Of a stretch of DNA of 64,000 nt, positions 16,150 to 24,720 are shown one piece after another; position 1 is the stretch's first letter, and every line of letters begins with the position of its first letter. Below the pieces are notes generated by a model. That model worked only from the letters and a program-made list of their open reading frames with translations, searched no databases and was not told where the DNA came from. The stretch spans positions 25,642 through 89,641 of the forward strand of contig JAYSSR010000061.1 of assembly GCA_043720395.1 (NCBI GenBank), written 5' to 3'. Origin of the DNA: JANOYY01 sp043720395. GTDB taxonomy: Bacteria > Actinomycetota > Acidimicrobiia > Acidimicrobiales > JANYDT01. Both the position numbers and the translations under genes were made by a program.

Positions 16150-17957
16150 GCCTGCTCGAACAGTCCACCGCACCGTCAATCGAGGAACTCCTCCGGTCAC
16201 CGATCGACCCGGAGATCGAGACCGACATCGCGAAGTTCGAGGTGATGTTGGCGCGGTACAAAGCAGGCGATCTCGACGAGGACATCTTCCGCGTGTTCCG
16301 CCTCGCGAACGGGGTCTACGGGCAGCGCCAAGGCGGCACCGCGCAGATGATGCGCATCAAGATCCCGTACGGCAAGCTCACCGCCGATCAGCTCGACGTG
16401 CTCGCCCACGTCTCGGAGACGCACTCACGCGGGTGGGGTCACATCACCACGCGCCAGTGCATCCAGTTCCACTTCGTCGAACTGACCGAGGTGCCGACCG
16501 TGCTTCGCAAGCTCGGCGCTGTCGGCATGACCGGGCGCGAGGCGTGCGGCGACACCGTCCGCAACGTCCAGGGATGCCACCTCGCCGGTGCCTGCCCGCA
16601 CGAGAAGCTCGACATCACCCAGTGGGCCGAGGCGACGTTCCGGCACCTGCTGCGCAACCCCCTCGGCCAGCGTCTGCCGCGCAAGTTCAAGATCAACTTC
16701 TCCGGGTGCCAGACCGACTGCGGCCAGGCGATGTTCAACGATGTTGGAGTCATCGCGACGACCCGTACGAAAGATGACGGGGCCATCGAGGCCGGCTTCC
16801 AGGTGTTCCTCGCCGGTGGCCTCGGCGCGAACCCACATCCCGCTCTCGCGCTCGAAGACTTCACCGCACGTGAAGACCTGCTCCCCACGATCGAGGCGGC
16901 ACTGCGCGTCTTCGAACAAGCCGGCAACCGCGACAATCGCATCCGCGCCCGCATGAAGTGGCTCGTCGACACGCTCGGCTGGGAAGAGGTCCAGCGCCGC
17001 GTGAAGTCGCAGCGCCGCCTGCTGCTCGCGTCGAGTTCGTGGCCCGGTGGCATCCCTGCCGAGGTGCAGGAGCACGGCGACGCTCCCGCCGGTCGCAAGG
17101 AGGGTGTGACCGCGACTGCGATGGGACAGGGCACGCCGGTGTCGATCGGGCAGCGTCCGAACCGTGACCGCTGGGACAGCGCCAATGTCGTGCGCGGCAC
17201 CGCGAACGGCACCGTGTCGGCTTACGCGTGGGCGCACCTCGGTGATATCACGACCGCCCAGTTCCGTGCGCTCGCGCAGATCCAGCGCGAGTTCGACGCC
17301 GAGGTCCGCCTGTCGAACCGACAGAACCTCGTGTACCGCAACCTCACCGAGGAGCAACTCCCCGTGCTGTACGAGCGCCTGGAGGACATCGGCATGGCCC
17401 AGCCCGGCGCCGAGTTGCTTCGCGACGTCGTGTCCTGCCCCGGAGCGGACACGTGCAACCTCGCGGTGACCCAGTCGCGTGGACTTGCACGTGCGATCGG
17501 GGAGCGTCTTGAAGAGGAGGGTCTCGCCGAGGTCGGCGGCATCCGGGTGAACATCTCCGGCTGCATGAACTCGTGCGGCCAGCACCACACCGCCGACATC
17601 GGCTTCTTCGGGGCGGAACGTCGTGCGCACGGCGTCGCAGCGCCGGGCTACCAGATGCTTCTCGGCGGCTACGTCGGCCAGGCACAGGCCGAGTTCGGCG
17701 ACAAGGCAATGCGCATCCCTGCGAAGAATGGCCCCGAAGCGGTCATCCGTGTCGTCCGGCGTTTCGTCGGTGAACGCGACGCCGGTGAGTCGTTCCGCGG
17801 CTGGATGGACCGGGTCGGTGGGGCCAAGAACATCGTCGAGACCAGTCTGAAGGACCTCAACGACTTTCTGCCGCCCGAGGACGCACCTGACATGTACGTC
17901 GACTGGGACGAGTCAACACCGTTCATGGTCGCGCTCGGTGCGTCGGAGTGCGCTTGA
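16146..17957 (+). CDS. Siroheme-dependent sulfite (or nitrite) reductase
   Basis: A 603-aa ferredoxin-type siroheme reductase with two ferredoxin-like/4Fe-4S half repeats. The cluster ligands are Cys431 and Cys437 (CPGADTCNLA) and Cys473 and Cys477 (SGCMNSCGQH), the classic CX5C-X35-CX3C arrangement bridging siroheme. The N-terminal half has RGWGHITTRQCIQFHF and RNVQGCHLAGACP. Sequence alone does not separate sulfite from nitrite reduction. The operon with cobA and the shared promoter motif with cysC-H-D-N favour sulfite reductase (six electrons to sulfide). ATGA overlap with cobA; next gene overlaps its end. Confidence 0.9.
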   Translation: MSLLEQSTAPSIEELLRSPIDPEIETDIAKFEVMLARYKAGDLDEDIFRVFRLANGVYGQRQGGTAQMMRIKIPYGKLTADQLDVLAHVSETHSRGWGHITTRQCIQFHFVELTEVPTVLRKLGAVGMTGREACGDTVRNVQGCHLAGACPHEKLDITQWAEATFRHLLRNPLGQRLPRKFKINFSGCQTDCGQAMFNDVGVIATTRTKDDGAIEAGFQVFLAGGLGANPHPALALEDFTAREDLLPTIEAALRVFEQAGNRDNRIRARMKWLVDTLGWEEVQRRVKSQRRLLLASSSWPGGIPAEVQEHGDAPAGRKEGVTATAMGQGTPVSIGQRPNRDRWDSANVVRGTANGTVSAYAWAHLGDITTAQFRALAQIQREFDAEVRLSNRQNLVYRNLTEEQLPVLYERLEDIGMAQPGAELLRDVVSCPGADTCNLAVTQSRGLARAIGERLEEEGLAEVGGIRVNISGCMNSCGQHHTADIGFFGAERRAHGVAAPGYQMLLGGYVGQAQAEFGDKAMRIPAKNGPEAVIRVVRRFVGERDAGESFRGWMDRVGGAKNIVETSLKDLNDFLPPEDAPDMYVDWDESTPFMVALGASECA

Positions 17958-18544
17958 CCGAGTTCTCGTTGGACGCTGCACTCGCAGCGATCGATGCGGC
18001 CAACGCATCGGACCCCAACCTGGTGGTCGTCGACGGTGTGACGGTGCCGCGGGCCCAGCACCAGGGCGTCCGAGCCGTTGCGTGGTTGGCGCGGCTCGAC
18101 CCTTCGGCCGACACGGCCGTCGTGCTCGCTGCGCGCGCCCACCATCTGCGCCGGTGGTCGGAGCTGCGCGCCGCGTATCCGGAGGGGCGCGTCGGGTATC
18201 ACCGGTGGAAGCGCGCCGTGCGAGCAGCGGGTCGGGCCGCGATCGGCGACGTGCTCACACCGGTCGGCGTTCCTTTGTCTTTGATCGCACGAGTCGGCGC
18301 GCTCGTTGACCGCGAAGGTCTCGGCAGCGATCCAGGGACGCAACTCGTCGAGGACGCCGCCTGCCTCGTGTTCCTCGAAACGCAGTACGACGAATTGATT
18401 GAACGGCTCGGTGATGAGAAGGTCGCGGAGGCCGTCCGCAAGACGCTGCGCAAGATGAGCCCCGCAGCGATTGCGATCGCAGGCGACGCAGTGCCGAGCG
18501 CGTCCGGGCTCGCGCTGCTGCAGCGGGTGGCGTCCGAGAGCTGA
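17948..18544 (+). CDS. DUF4202 family protein
   Basis: A 198-aa soluble protein matching the DUF4202 pattern: AAIDAANASDPN near the start, RAVAWLARLDPSADTAVVLAARAHHLRRW, YPEGRVGYHRWKRA, VEDAACLVFLETQYDEL and VRKTLRKMSP. The conserved His residues (ARAHHLRRW) suggest an HD-like helical fold, perhaps metal-binding. DUF4202 genes often neighbour sulfite/nitrite reductase genes, as here, but the biochemical role is unknown. The GTG at 17948 overlaps the reductase by 10 nt; a TTG at 17954 (TTGA overlap) is an equally plausible start. Confidence 0.8.
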   Translation: MRLTEFSLDAALAAIDAANASDPNLVVVDGVTVPRAQHQGVRAVAWLARLDPSADTAVVLAARAHHLRRWSELRAAYPEGRVGYHRWKRAVRAAGRAAIGDVLTPVGVPLSLIARVGALVDREGLGSDPGTQLVEDAACLVFLETQYDELIERLGDEKVAEAVRKTLRKMSPAAIAIAGDAVPSASGLALLQRVASES

Positions 18545-19306
18545 ATGCCGGTGTCGCCCGATCATCACCCGACGCCCACCATCGTTCCTGTTCCATCCGG
18601 AAACGTCGCTCCTGGAGCGGTGTTCTCCGTGGAACGTCGCATCGGACTCGGGGCCATCGACCCCGTTGGAATCATGCGCCTCGATGCAATCGCCGACTTC
18701 CTGCAGGACGTGGCAACCGAGCACGACGAGGCCATGAACGACCCCGATCACGGGATCTGGGTCCTGCGACGCCTCGCGATCGTCATCACGGGCCGTCGAC
18801 CGCGCTACGGCGAACGCGTCCGTCTGCGGACGTTCTGCGGTGGTCTCGGAAGCCGGTGGGCGGAGCGTCGAACGAGCATCGGTGGTCCGGACGGTGTGGG
18901 CGTGGAAGCCGCCGCGATCTGGGTGCGGGTGACCGCTCAGGGGCGACCGTCGCTGCTGAGCGAACGGTTTCTGGCGACGCACACTGCCACGGCCAACGGG
19001 CGTGAGGTCTCGGCCCGTCGGTCCCATCAGGATGCACCGGCCGATGCGGAGTCGCGGGTGTGGCCGCTTCGACGCGTCGACCTCGACACGATGGGCCATG
19101 TCAACAACGCCGCGCACTGGCGGGCGGTGGAGGAAATCCTCGACGGGCGTCGCTACCGGTGGGCCGAGATCGAGTTCCGGGACGCACTGCTGCGCGACGA
19201 CGCCGCGCCCTCCCTCGTGAAGACGGCCGAGCACGGCGATGCGTTGCAGCTCTGGCTATGCACCGACGACAAGGTCCGCTCGTCGGTGGTCGTGGCTCTG
19301 CGTTGA
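18545..19306 (+). CDS. Acyl-ACP thioesterase-like double-hotdog protein
   Basis: A 253-aa cytoplasmic protein with two hotdog modules. The first has VERRIGLGAIDPVGIMRLDAIADFLQDVATEHDEA; the second has WPLRRVDLDTMGHVNNAAHWRAVEE, the D-x-x-x-H-V-N-N active-site signature of acyl-ACP thioesterases. It presumably hydrolyses acyl thioesters; chain length is unknown. It begins directly after the DUF4202 stop (ATG at 18545), so it belongs to the siroheme operon transcript, though its function appears unrelated to sulfur metabolism. Confidence 0.85.
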   Translation: MPVSPDHHPTPTIVPVPSGNVAPGAVFSVERRIGLGAIDPVGIMRLDAIADFLQDVATEHDEAMNDPDHGIWVLRRLAIVITGRRPRYGERVRLRTFCGGLGSRWAERRTSIGGPDGVGVEAAAIWVRVTAQGRPSLLSERFLATHTATANGREVSARRSHQDAPADAESRVWPLRRVDLDTMGHVNNAAHWRAVEEILDGRRYRWAEIEFRDALLRDDAAPSLVKTAEHGDALQLWLCTDDKVRSSVVVALR

Positions 19307-19340
19307 CCTGCAGTGCCCCGGGTGGTATCCCCGCAGCGGT

Positions 19341-19420
19341 CGCACCGAAACCACCCGATCGAACCACCCGATCGACCGAAACCGACATTGGGTGGTCGCA
19401 TCGGGTGGTTTTGGTCGGCC
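19341..19420. terminator. Bidirectional terminator with a duplicated word
   Basis: Between convergent genes, AAACCACCCGAT (19348-19359) and AACCACCCGATCG (19362-19374) can each pair with ATCGGGTGGTTTT (19400-19412); a partial GGGTGGT lies at 19390. The stem is 12 bp, with T-rich or A-rich ends on either strand, which fits a terminator for both neighbours. Confidence 0.6.
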
Positions 19421-19430
19421 GTCAGCGGCG

Positions 19431-19979
19431 TCAGACCTTGCGGCCGAGGAAGCAGAGGAACTCAGTCTGCAGATCGGCACCCTCGGGGGCCTCGATCTTG
19501 TCCGAGAACACGCCGGGTCGGCGGATCATCGCGTCCATCGGCTTGAGGCCCGAGTAGGCACCTTCCACGAGATCGACCGGTAGGGACTCGTCGCCACCGA
19601 CCGAGCGAGCCAGATCCCACGTATGGACGAGGACGTCGGTCGTGATGATGCGTCCCAAGAGCTGGTCGGCTGGCATCGGTCCGAATGGACCATCCAAGTT
19701 TGCGGACAGGTCCGCAGTGGCCACGAGGCCGGTGAACCCATCGCGCGCGAAGTTCCACGCCGCACGGATGTCCTCGTCGGCGGCGAGTTCGGCCGGCGCG
19801 GGACCGCCCAGACCGGCCGAGAGGCGGCGAAAGTTGCCGATGACGTGGCCGACAACGTCACGCGCGGTCCACTCGTCGCACGGCGACGGGTTACTCCAGG
19901 AAGTGTCGGCGGCGGCTTGGACCCGCTGGTCGAAACCTCCGACGACTTGGTTGACACGGTCGATAGTTTCTTGGCTCAT
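19431..19979 (-). CDS. TIGR03086-type mycothiol/DinB-like protein
   Basis: A 182-aa four-helix-bundle protein of the DinB/mycothiol-dependent maleylpyruvate isomerase superfamily. It starts MSQETIDRVNQVVGGFDQRVQA, carries the SNPSPCDEWTARDVVGHVIGN motif with a metal-binding His, and DVLVHTWDLARSVGGD with two further His/Asp candidates. The substrate is unknown; family members are thought to be thiol-dependent transferases. The ATG at 19979 was chosen because TACCCT lies 7 nt upstream as a leaderless -10 box. Confidence 0.8.
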   Translation of the reverse strand: MSQETIDRVNQVVGGFDQRVQAAADTSWSNPSPCDEWTARDVVGHVIGNFRRLSAGLGGPAPAELAADEDIRAAWNFARDGFTGLVATADLSANLDGPFGPMPADQLLGRIITTDVLVHTWDLARSVGGDESLPVDLVEGAYSGLKPMDAMIRRPGVFSDKIEAPEGADLQTEFLCFLGRKV

Positions 19980-19986
19980 ACGGCGA

Positions 19987-19992
19987 AGGGTA
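19987..19992 (-). promoter_or_regulatory. Putative -10 box, leaderless TIGR03086 gene
   Basis: TACCCT on the minus strand, 7 nt before the ATG at 19979. Confidence 0.45.
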
Positions 19993-20087
19993 GACGTTTC
20001 TGGTGCCGTCGGTGCCGCGTCACGCCGCCCAACACAGTCCACGCCGATTGTCACGATTTGCCCACATCGAGTTGTCACAATTGTGGC

Positions 20088-20936
20088 GTGACCCCGCTCC
20101 TGCCTCATCGGCCGCGTCAGACGAAGCTCGCGGCAGCAGTGCTGAGCCTGGCCCTCGTCGCCACCTCAGCCTCGGCACGCCCACCGACTGCTGCTGGCGC
20201 TCCAACCACGAGACAGCCGACCAGCGGTCGAGCAACCGTAAGCGTCGTGCGCACATACCCACACGACGTCACCTCGTTCACCGAGGGCCTCGAGGTGCGA
20301 GGCGACACGGTGTACGAGAGCAGCGGTTTGTACCAGGTCTCGGAAATGCGCCAGTCGTCGCTGCGGACGGGCAAGGTCACGAAGCGGGTTGCTCTGGAGC
20401 CGACGATGTTTGCGGAGGGCATGACGGTTCTGCCCGATGGCCGCGTGGTGCAGTTGACCTGGAAGGAGAAGGTCGCGATCGTCCGCGACGCGAAGACGCT
20501 TCTCGAAATCGGTCGGCTGCCCTACGACGAGGAGGGTTGGGGTCTGTGCTACTCGGCGGAGCGCAAGCTCTTCGTTCATAGCGATGGAACCAATGTCCTC
20601 CGACTCCGCGACGCGAAGACGTTCGAGGTCCTCGTGGCCATCCCGACAAAATTCTCCGACAACCGCACTCCCACCGCCCTCAACGAACTGGAGTGCGTCG
20701 GGAACACCGTCTATGTCAACGTCTGGACGACGAAGCTGATTCTCCAGATCGACCTCACGAGTGGCGTCATCTTGCGGACGATCGACGCGGCGGCGATCGG
20801 CCCCGCGGAGACTGCCGCGCCCGATGATGTGCTCAACGGCATTGCCCGGCTCCCGAACGGCAACTTCCTCCTCACCGGGAAACGTTGGCCGCGGTCGTAC
20901 GAGGTCAAGTTCATGAACGTTCCGGTGACAAAGTAA
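20088..20936 (+). CDS. Secreted glutaminyl-peptide cyclotransferase (plant/bacterial beta-propeller type)
   Basis: A 282-aa protein with a signal peptide (VTPLLPHRPRQTKLAAAVLSLALVATSASA). The mature part is a five-bladed-propeller glutaminyl cyclase: RTYPHDVTSFTEGLEV, YESSGLYQVSEMR, TFAEGMT-like FAEGMTVLPDG, YDEEGWGLCY, DGTNVLRLRDAKTFEV, LNELECVGNTVYVNVW and DDVLNGIARLPNGNFLLTGKRWP are all family hallmarks. It converts N-terminal Gln to pyroglutamate in exported peptides. The GTG at 20088 follows CACAAT by 6 nt, so it is probably leaderless. TTGTCAC is repeated at 20048 and 20072, upstream. Confidence 0.85.
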   Translation: MTPLLPHRPRQTKLAAAVLSLALVATSASARPPTAAGAPTTRQPTSGRATVSVVRTYPHDVTSFTEGLEVRGDTVYESSGLYQVSEMRQSSLRTGKVTKRVALEPTMFAEGMTVLPDGRVVQLTWKEKVAIVRDAKTLLEIGRLPYDEEGWGLCYSAERKLFVHSDGTNVLRLRDAKTFEVLVAIPTKFSDNRTPTALNELECVGNTVYVNVWTTKLILQIDLTSGVILRTIDAAAIGPAETAAPDDVLNGIARLPNGNFLLTGKRWPRSYEVKFMNVPVTK

Positions 20937-20963
20937 GCGCGCTGATTTCTTGCCAGAAGTTCG

Positions 20964-21446
20964 TTAGCCAAACGACCGCAGGCGACGCAGGACAGTTGCA
21001 ATTTCCGACGCCGCTCGCTGATCGGTGACCGCCTCGGCCAGCCCCGTCAATCGGGTGACCCACGTGTCGACGATTGCCCGTCCGACCCCACCACCGAGTT
21101 GTTCCGCGCGTTGGAGGTCTTGCTCGGCCAACGCGCACTGAAACTCAGCCTCGCTGTACCGGGCGACCGTCATCGGGAGGCGTTCTGCCTTAGCCCGCGG
21201 ATAGTCGGTGATGTCGACCAGTGCGCCAGGCTCCAGCTTGAAGAGGCCCGCAAGGACAATCACCGTACGTTCGCTGGCATCGCGCATGGACGCTTCGAGG
21301 TGCGAAACCGCCGTTCGAGACATCGCAAGACGTTCGGCCAGTTCGGTCTGCGACCACCCGAAGTCGCCGCGCAGTGCTGCGACCCGGCGTCCAAAGCGTT
21401 CCGGAAGAGGTTGGATCGGCTCGACCATGGCCGCAGAGCCTGCCAC
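20964..21446 (-). CDS. XRE-family transcriptional regulator
   Basis: A 160-aa protein with an N-terminal Cro/CI-type helix-turn-helix (FGRRVAALRGDFGWSQTELAERLAMSRTAVSHLEASMR, about residues 18-55). The rest is helical, with an AEFQCALAEQDLQRAEQLG stretch that could be a dimerisation or ligand domain. A GTG at 21446 and an ATG at 21428 are both possible starts. It is divergent from the GDP-mannose dehydratase gene, and a 23-bp perfect palindrome lies between them, a natural candidate for its operator. Confidence 0.8.
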   Translation of the reverse strand: MAGSAAMVEPIQPLPERFGRRVAALRGDFGWSQTELAERLAMSRTAVSHLEASMRDASERTVIVLAGLFKLEPGALVDITDYPRAKAERLPMTVARYSEAEFQCALAEQDLQRAEQLGGGVGRAIVDTWVTRLTGLAEAVTDQRAASEIATVLRRLRSFG

Positions 21447-21574
21447 CGAACACCTAGAGGCGCAGCGGATAGGTCACGGCTTTGGCGCGACGATGGTCGG
21501 CGGCCGGCTTCGCCGGCCGATTCATTTTGCTGTGTCGATTGAGGCCTCGCCTATCGGCTCGCCCTCTTAGGCAC

Positions 21575-21597
21575 GTCTGCCAACCAGGTTGGCAGAC
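21575..21597. promoter_or_regulatory. 23-bp perfect palindrome, candidate operator
   Basis: GTCTGCCAACC (21575-21585) and GGTTGGCAGAC (21587-21597) are exact reverse complements around a single A. A one-base loop is too tight for an RNA hairpin, so a dimeric DNA-binding protein is the likely reader. It ends 30 bp before the gmd ATG, next to the expected -35 if CACGAT (21616-21621) is the -10 box. Confidence 0.6.
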
Positions 21598-21627
21598 AGG
21601 ACACCGTTCGTCGTTCACGATGGACCC

Positions 21628-22599
21628 ATGGCAACACCACGCGCGCTTATTACCGGCATCACCGGACAGGACGGTTCGTACCTCGCCGAGCATCTCCTCG
21701 AACTCGGATACGAGGTCGTCGGAATGGTCCGCCGCTCGTCGACGGTCAGCTTCGAACGGATCAGCCACCTCCAGGACCGCATCGCTCTCGCTGCCGGAGA
21801 CTTGCTCGACGAGGCGTCGATCATCGCGATCCTCTCGGAGCATCGGCCGACCGAGGTGTACAACCTCGCCGCGCAATCGTTCGTGCAGACGTCGTGGAGC
21901 CAAGCCGTCTTCACCGGTGAGACGACGGCGCTCGGCGTGACGCGGGTGCTCGACGCGATCCGCCACGTCGACCCGGAAATTCGCTGCTACCAGGCGTCGT
22001 CGTCGGAGATGTTCGGCAAGGTGCAGGCCGTTCCACAGAACGAAGACACGTCGTTCTATCCACGCAGTCCCTACGGTGTGGCGAAGGTGTACGGCTACTG
22101 GATCACCGTGAATTACCGCGAGTCCTACGACATGCACGCGAGTTCCGGCATCTTGTTCAACCACGAATCACCGCGTCGGGGCCTTGAGTTCGTGACCCGC
22201 AAGATCACGCACAGCGTCGCACGCATCAAGCACGGGCTCCAGTCGCAGCTCGCGCTCGGCAACCTTGATTCGCAGCGGGACTGGGGCTTCGCCGGTGACT
22301 ACGTGAAGGCCATGCACCTCATGCTTCAGCAGGACCGGCCCGATGACTACGTGATCTCGACCGACGAGACGCACTCCGTGCGCGAGTTCTGCGAGATCGC
22401 GTTTGCGCACGTGGGCCTTCGCTACGAGGACTACGTGATCATGGACCCACGCTTCGTACGCCCCGCGGAAGTCGACCTGCTCATCGGCGACTCGTCAAAG
22501 GCAAAGGAGACGCTGGGCTGGACGCGCGAGGTCGACTTCCAGAACCTCGTCACGATGATGGTCGACGCCGACATGGACGAGGTCCGGGCTGGTCGGTGA
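21628..22599 (+). CDS. gmd: GDP-mannose 4,6-dehydratase
   Basis: A 323-aa short-chain-dehydrogenase-like enzyme that converts GDP-D-mannose to GDP-4-keto-6-deoxymannose, precursor of fucose or rhamnose-type sugars for surface glycans. It has the Rossmann motif ALITGITGQDGSYLAE, NLAAQSFVQTSW, the SSSEMFGKVQ loop, the YPRSPYGVAKVYGYW active site (YxxxK) and FNHESPRRGLEFVTRKI, all diagnostic for GMD. It is slightly shorter than many homologues. The ATG at 21628 is preferred over 21589, which would place the start inside the palindrome. Confidence 0.93.
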   Translation: MATPRALITGITGQDGSYLAEHLLELGYEVVGMVRRSSTVSFERISHLQDRIALAAGDLLDEASIIAILSEHRPTEVYNLAAQSFVQTSWSQAVFTGETTALGVTRVLDAIRHVDPEIRCYQASSSEMFGKVQAVPQNEDTSFYPRSPYGVAKVYGYWITVNYRESYDMHASSGILFNHESPRRGLEFVTRKITHSVARIKHGLQSQLALGNLDSQRDWGFAGDYVKAMHLMLQQDRPDDYVISTDETHSVREFCEIAFAHVGLRYEDYVIMDPRFVRPAEVDLLIGDSSKAKETLGWTREVDFQNLVTMMVDADMDEVRAGR

Positions 22600-22694
22600 C
22601 CGGGACTGACCGGGAGCTGACCGGAAGTCGTGCACCCTTACGGTCGCACGCTGCTAAGTTCTCTGTGCTCTCGGACGTGTCCGATGCACATCCG

Positions 22695-22767
22695 GACGAT
22701 TAGCTCAGTTGGTTAGAGCGCCTGCATGACACGCAGGAGGTCGCAGGTTCAATTCCTGCATCGTCCA
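22695..22767 (+). tRNA. tRNA-Val (anticodon GAC)
   Basis: A cloverleaf can be folded by eye: acceptor GGACGAT/ATCGTCC, D arm TTAGCTCAGTTGGTTAGAGC, anticodon arm CCTGC-ATGACAC-GCAGG giving GAC, and T arm GCAGG-TTCAATT-CCTGC. The discriminator is A at 22767; CCA is not encoded. Confidence 0.95.
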
Positions 22768-22854
22768 CTCCCACGGGGCGCTCCGCCCCGTGTACCCCCG
22801 GAAAGCGCTCCTGGTCCCGGGCCCCGTCTCCGCCGCGAGCGGACGCACGATTTG

Positions 22855-22883
22855 TTGACACATGTGTCGAGTGTCACTACATT
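22855..22883 (+). promoter_or_regulatory. Sigma70-type promoter with operator-like spacer, ABC importer operon
   Basis: TTGACA (22855-22860), a 17-bp spacer and TACATT (22878-22883). The perfect 12-bp palindrome GACACATGTGTC (22857-22868) overlaps the -35 and spacer, a position where a repressor would block polymerase. The predicted 5' UTR of about 95 nt ends in GGGGGA before the TTG start. Confidence 0.65.
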
Positions 22884-22983
22884 GACCCTGGAAGGTCTCG
22901 CCCTTCGCTGGTCCTCGGCCAACTTTGAGTCCGTGGTCCTCAGCATCCGCCAGTGTCGTTCGTCTATGCAGGGGGAAATTCGC

Positions 22984-24636
22984 TTGAAGAAGATCTACGT
23001 CGGGCTCGCGTCGATTGCGGTGAGCGTGACCATGGTGTCCACGCCCGCGCTCAGCGCAACCAAAACAACGAAGAAGGCGAAAGCAACGACGAAGAAGGTC
23101 GTGCCGACCGCCGCACCGGCCGCAACAATCGCGCCTGTCACTACCAAGGCGGGAACGGCGAACCTGCCGGCCGAAGCGGACCCGAACGGCACGTTGCGCA
23201 TCGGAAATGCATTGCTGCCCGGCCAGAACTACATCCAGTTCGATCTCACCAAAATGGCCACCCCGGGCCTGCCCATCCACGCACTCGTCTACGACACGCT
23301 CCTGCGCCAACAGCCCGACGGATCATTCAAGCCAGGTTTAGCGAAGTCAGCCAAGGTCGAGAGCGACAAAGTCATCTCCATCGAGTTGCAACCCAACGTC
23401 AAGTTCTCCGACGGCACCGTCTTCGATGCCGACGCAGTCAAGGCCGGCCTCGAGCGCAACGTCGCCGCGAACAATCCTGGCTCGATTGCAACGGAGATGA
23501 AACAAATTGACAAAATTACGGTCAATGGCCCACTCAAACTGACGCTTCAATTGAAGACCCCCATTTCCGGGTTTTTCTACCAATTTCTCAGTCGCGGCGA
23601 AATGATGATCGCATCGCCAACCGCAGTCGCCAAGGGCCAGGACATGCAAACGAAACCGGTGGGTGCCGGTCCATTTCTCCTTGAGTCCATTGCGCCCGAG
23701 CAAAAGGTTCGGCTCGTGAAGAACCCGAACTATTTCCAGGCCGACCGGGTCCGCCTCGCCGCTGTTGAGTACATTCATGTTGCCGACCCAACGGCTCTCA
23801 ACAACGCGATGTTGGCTGGGCAGATCGATGCCGCCGACGCCATCCAAGTACAGACGGAGCGGGCCTTGCGGGGAGATTCGCGCATGAACGTTGCCGTCAA
23901 GTCATCGGACGCCACCAACCTGTGGGGCTCGCTTTGCAAGTCGAGCGGACCGCTTGCTGACGTACGGGTTCGACAGGCGCTCAACTATGGCATCGACCGT
24001 GACGTGATCAACAGGATCGTGTACGAGGGCAAGGGTGAACCGCTCGATGCCTTGGTAAAAACCGACAACGTCCTGTACGACAAGAAGTACAAGGACTACT
24101 ACAAGCGGAACGTCGACAAGGCGAAGAAGCTCCTCGCCGACGCCGGGTATCCGAACGGTGTCACGATCGACTTCTTCTACTCCGCTGGTGACAGCCAGAC
24201 CGCATCTGAAATCATCCAACAGCAGCTCAAGGACATCGGGGTCACCATGAACCTTGCGTTGAGCTCGAACCTCATTGTCGACTTTTTCACCACGTCTCCG
24301 AAGCGGCCCGCCTACGTCTTCCCTTTGCAGCGTATCGGTCTTGACAAGATCACCCGCAATCTGCAGCCGGGCAGCATCGGCAACATCTGCAATTATAACG
24401 ATGAAGAGCTCAATAAGGTGATCGAGATCCTGCGTTCCAAGTCGCTCGACGACCCCGCCTCCAAGCAGTATTGGAACCTGATGACAGACGTTGTTCTCGA
24501 GAAGGCGTTGTTCCTGTTCGTCGACTTCGGGGTCTCGCGAAACGTCAACAGCGACAAGGTCGGCGGAGTGTCGTATCTCCTCAACTTCGGGGGATTGCCC
24601 TACATCGACATTCCCGAGTCCTACAAGAAGAAGTGA
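22984..24636 (+). CDS. Peptide/nickel-type ABC transporter substrate-binding protein
   Basis: A 550-aa family-5 solute-binding protein. The TTG at 22984, 7 nt after GGGGGA, gives a clean signal peptide (LKKIYVGLASIAVSVTMVSTPALSA), better than the ATG at 22966. A Lys/Thr/Ala-rich linker follows, then the SBP_bac_5 fold: RIGNALLPGQNYIQFDLTKM, ALVYDTLLRQQPDGSFKPGLAKSAKV, VKFSDGTVFDADAVKAGLERN, KLTLQLKTPISGFFYQF and DVRVRQALNYGIDRDVINRIVYEGKGEP. No lipobox Cys is seen. It binds small peptides or similar ligands and feeds the three downstream genes. Confidence 0.9.
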   Translation: MKKIYVGLASIAVSVTMVSTPALSATKTTKKAKATTKKVVPTAAPAATIAPVTTKAGTANLPAEADPNGTLRIGNALLPGQNYIQFDLTKMATPGLPIHALVYDTLLRQQPDGSFKPGLAKSAKVESDKVISIELQPNVKFSDGTVFDADAVKAGLERNVAANNPGSIATEMKQIDKITVNGPLKLTLQLKTPISGFFYQFLSRGEMMIASPTAVAKGQDMQTKPVGAGPFLLESIAPEQKVRLVKNPNYFQADRVRLAAVEYIHVADPTALNNAMLAGQIDAADAIQVQTERALRGDSRMNVAVKSSDATNLWGSLCKSSGPLADVRVRQALNYGIDRDVINRIVYEGKGEPLDALVKTDNVLYDKKYKDYYKRNVDKAKKLLADAGYPNGVTIDFFYSAGDSQTASEIIQQQLKDIGVTMNLALSSNLIVDFFTTSPKRPAYVFPLQRIGLDKITRNLQPGSIGNICNYNDEELNKVIEILRSKSLDDPASKQYWNLMTDVVLEKALFLFVDFGVSRNVNSDKVGGVSYLLNFGGLPYIDIPESYKKK

Positions 24637-24720
24637 GAACCGCCGGAGTCGCCGAGACACCGGTCGGCGGCCGACTCAGTCGCTCATCGCCGAATTTGAT
24701 CGGATGAAGGTGGTGTCGGT

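Noticed and set aside
22890..22983. Riboswitch or T-box in the ABC importer leader
   Set aside because: No recognisable aptamer core, T-box motif or terminator stem could be found by eye.
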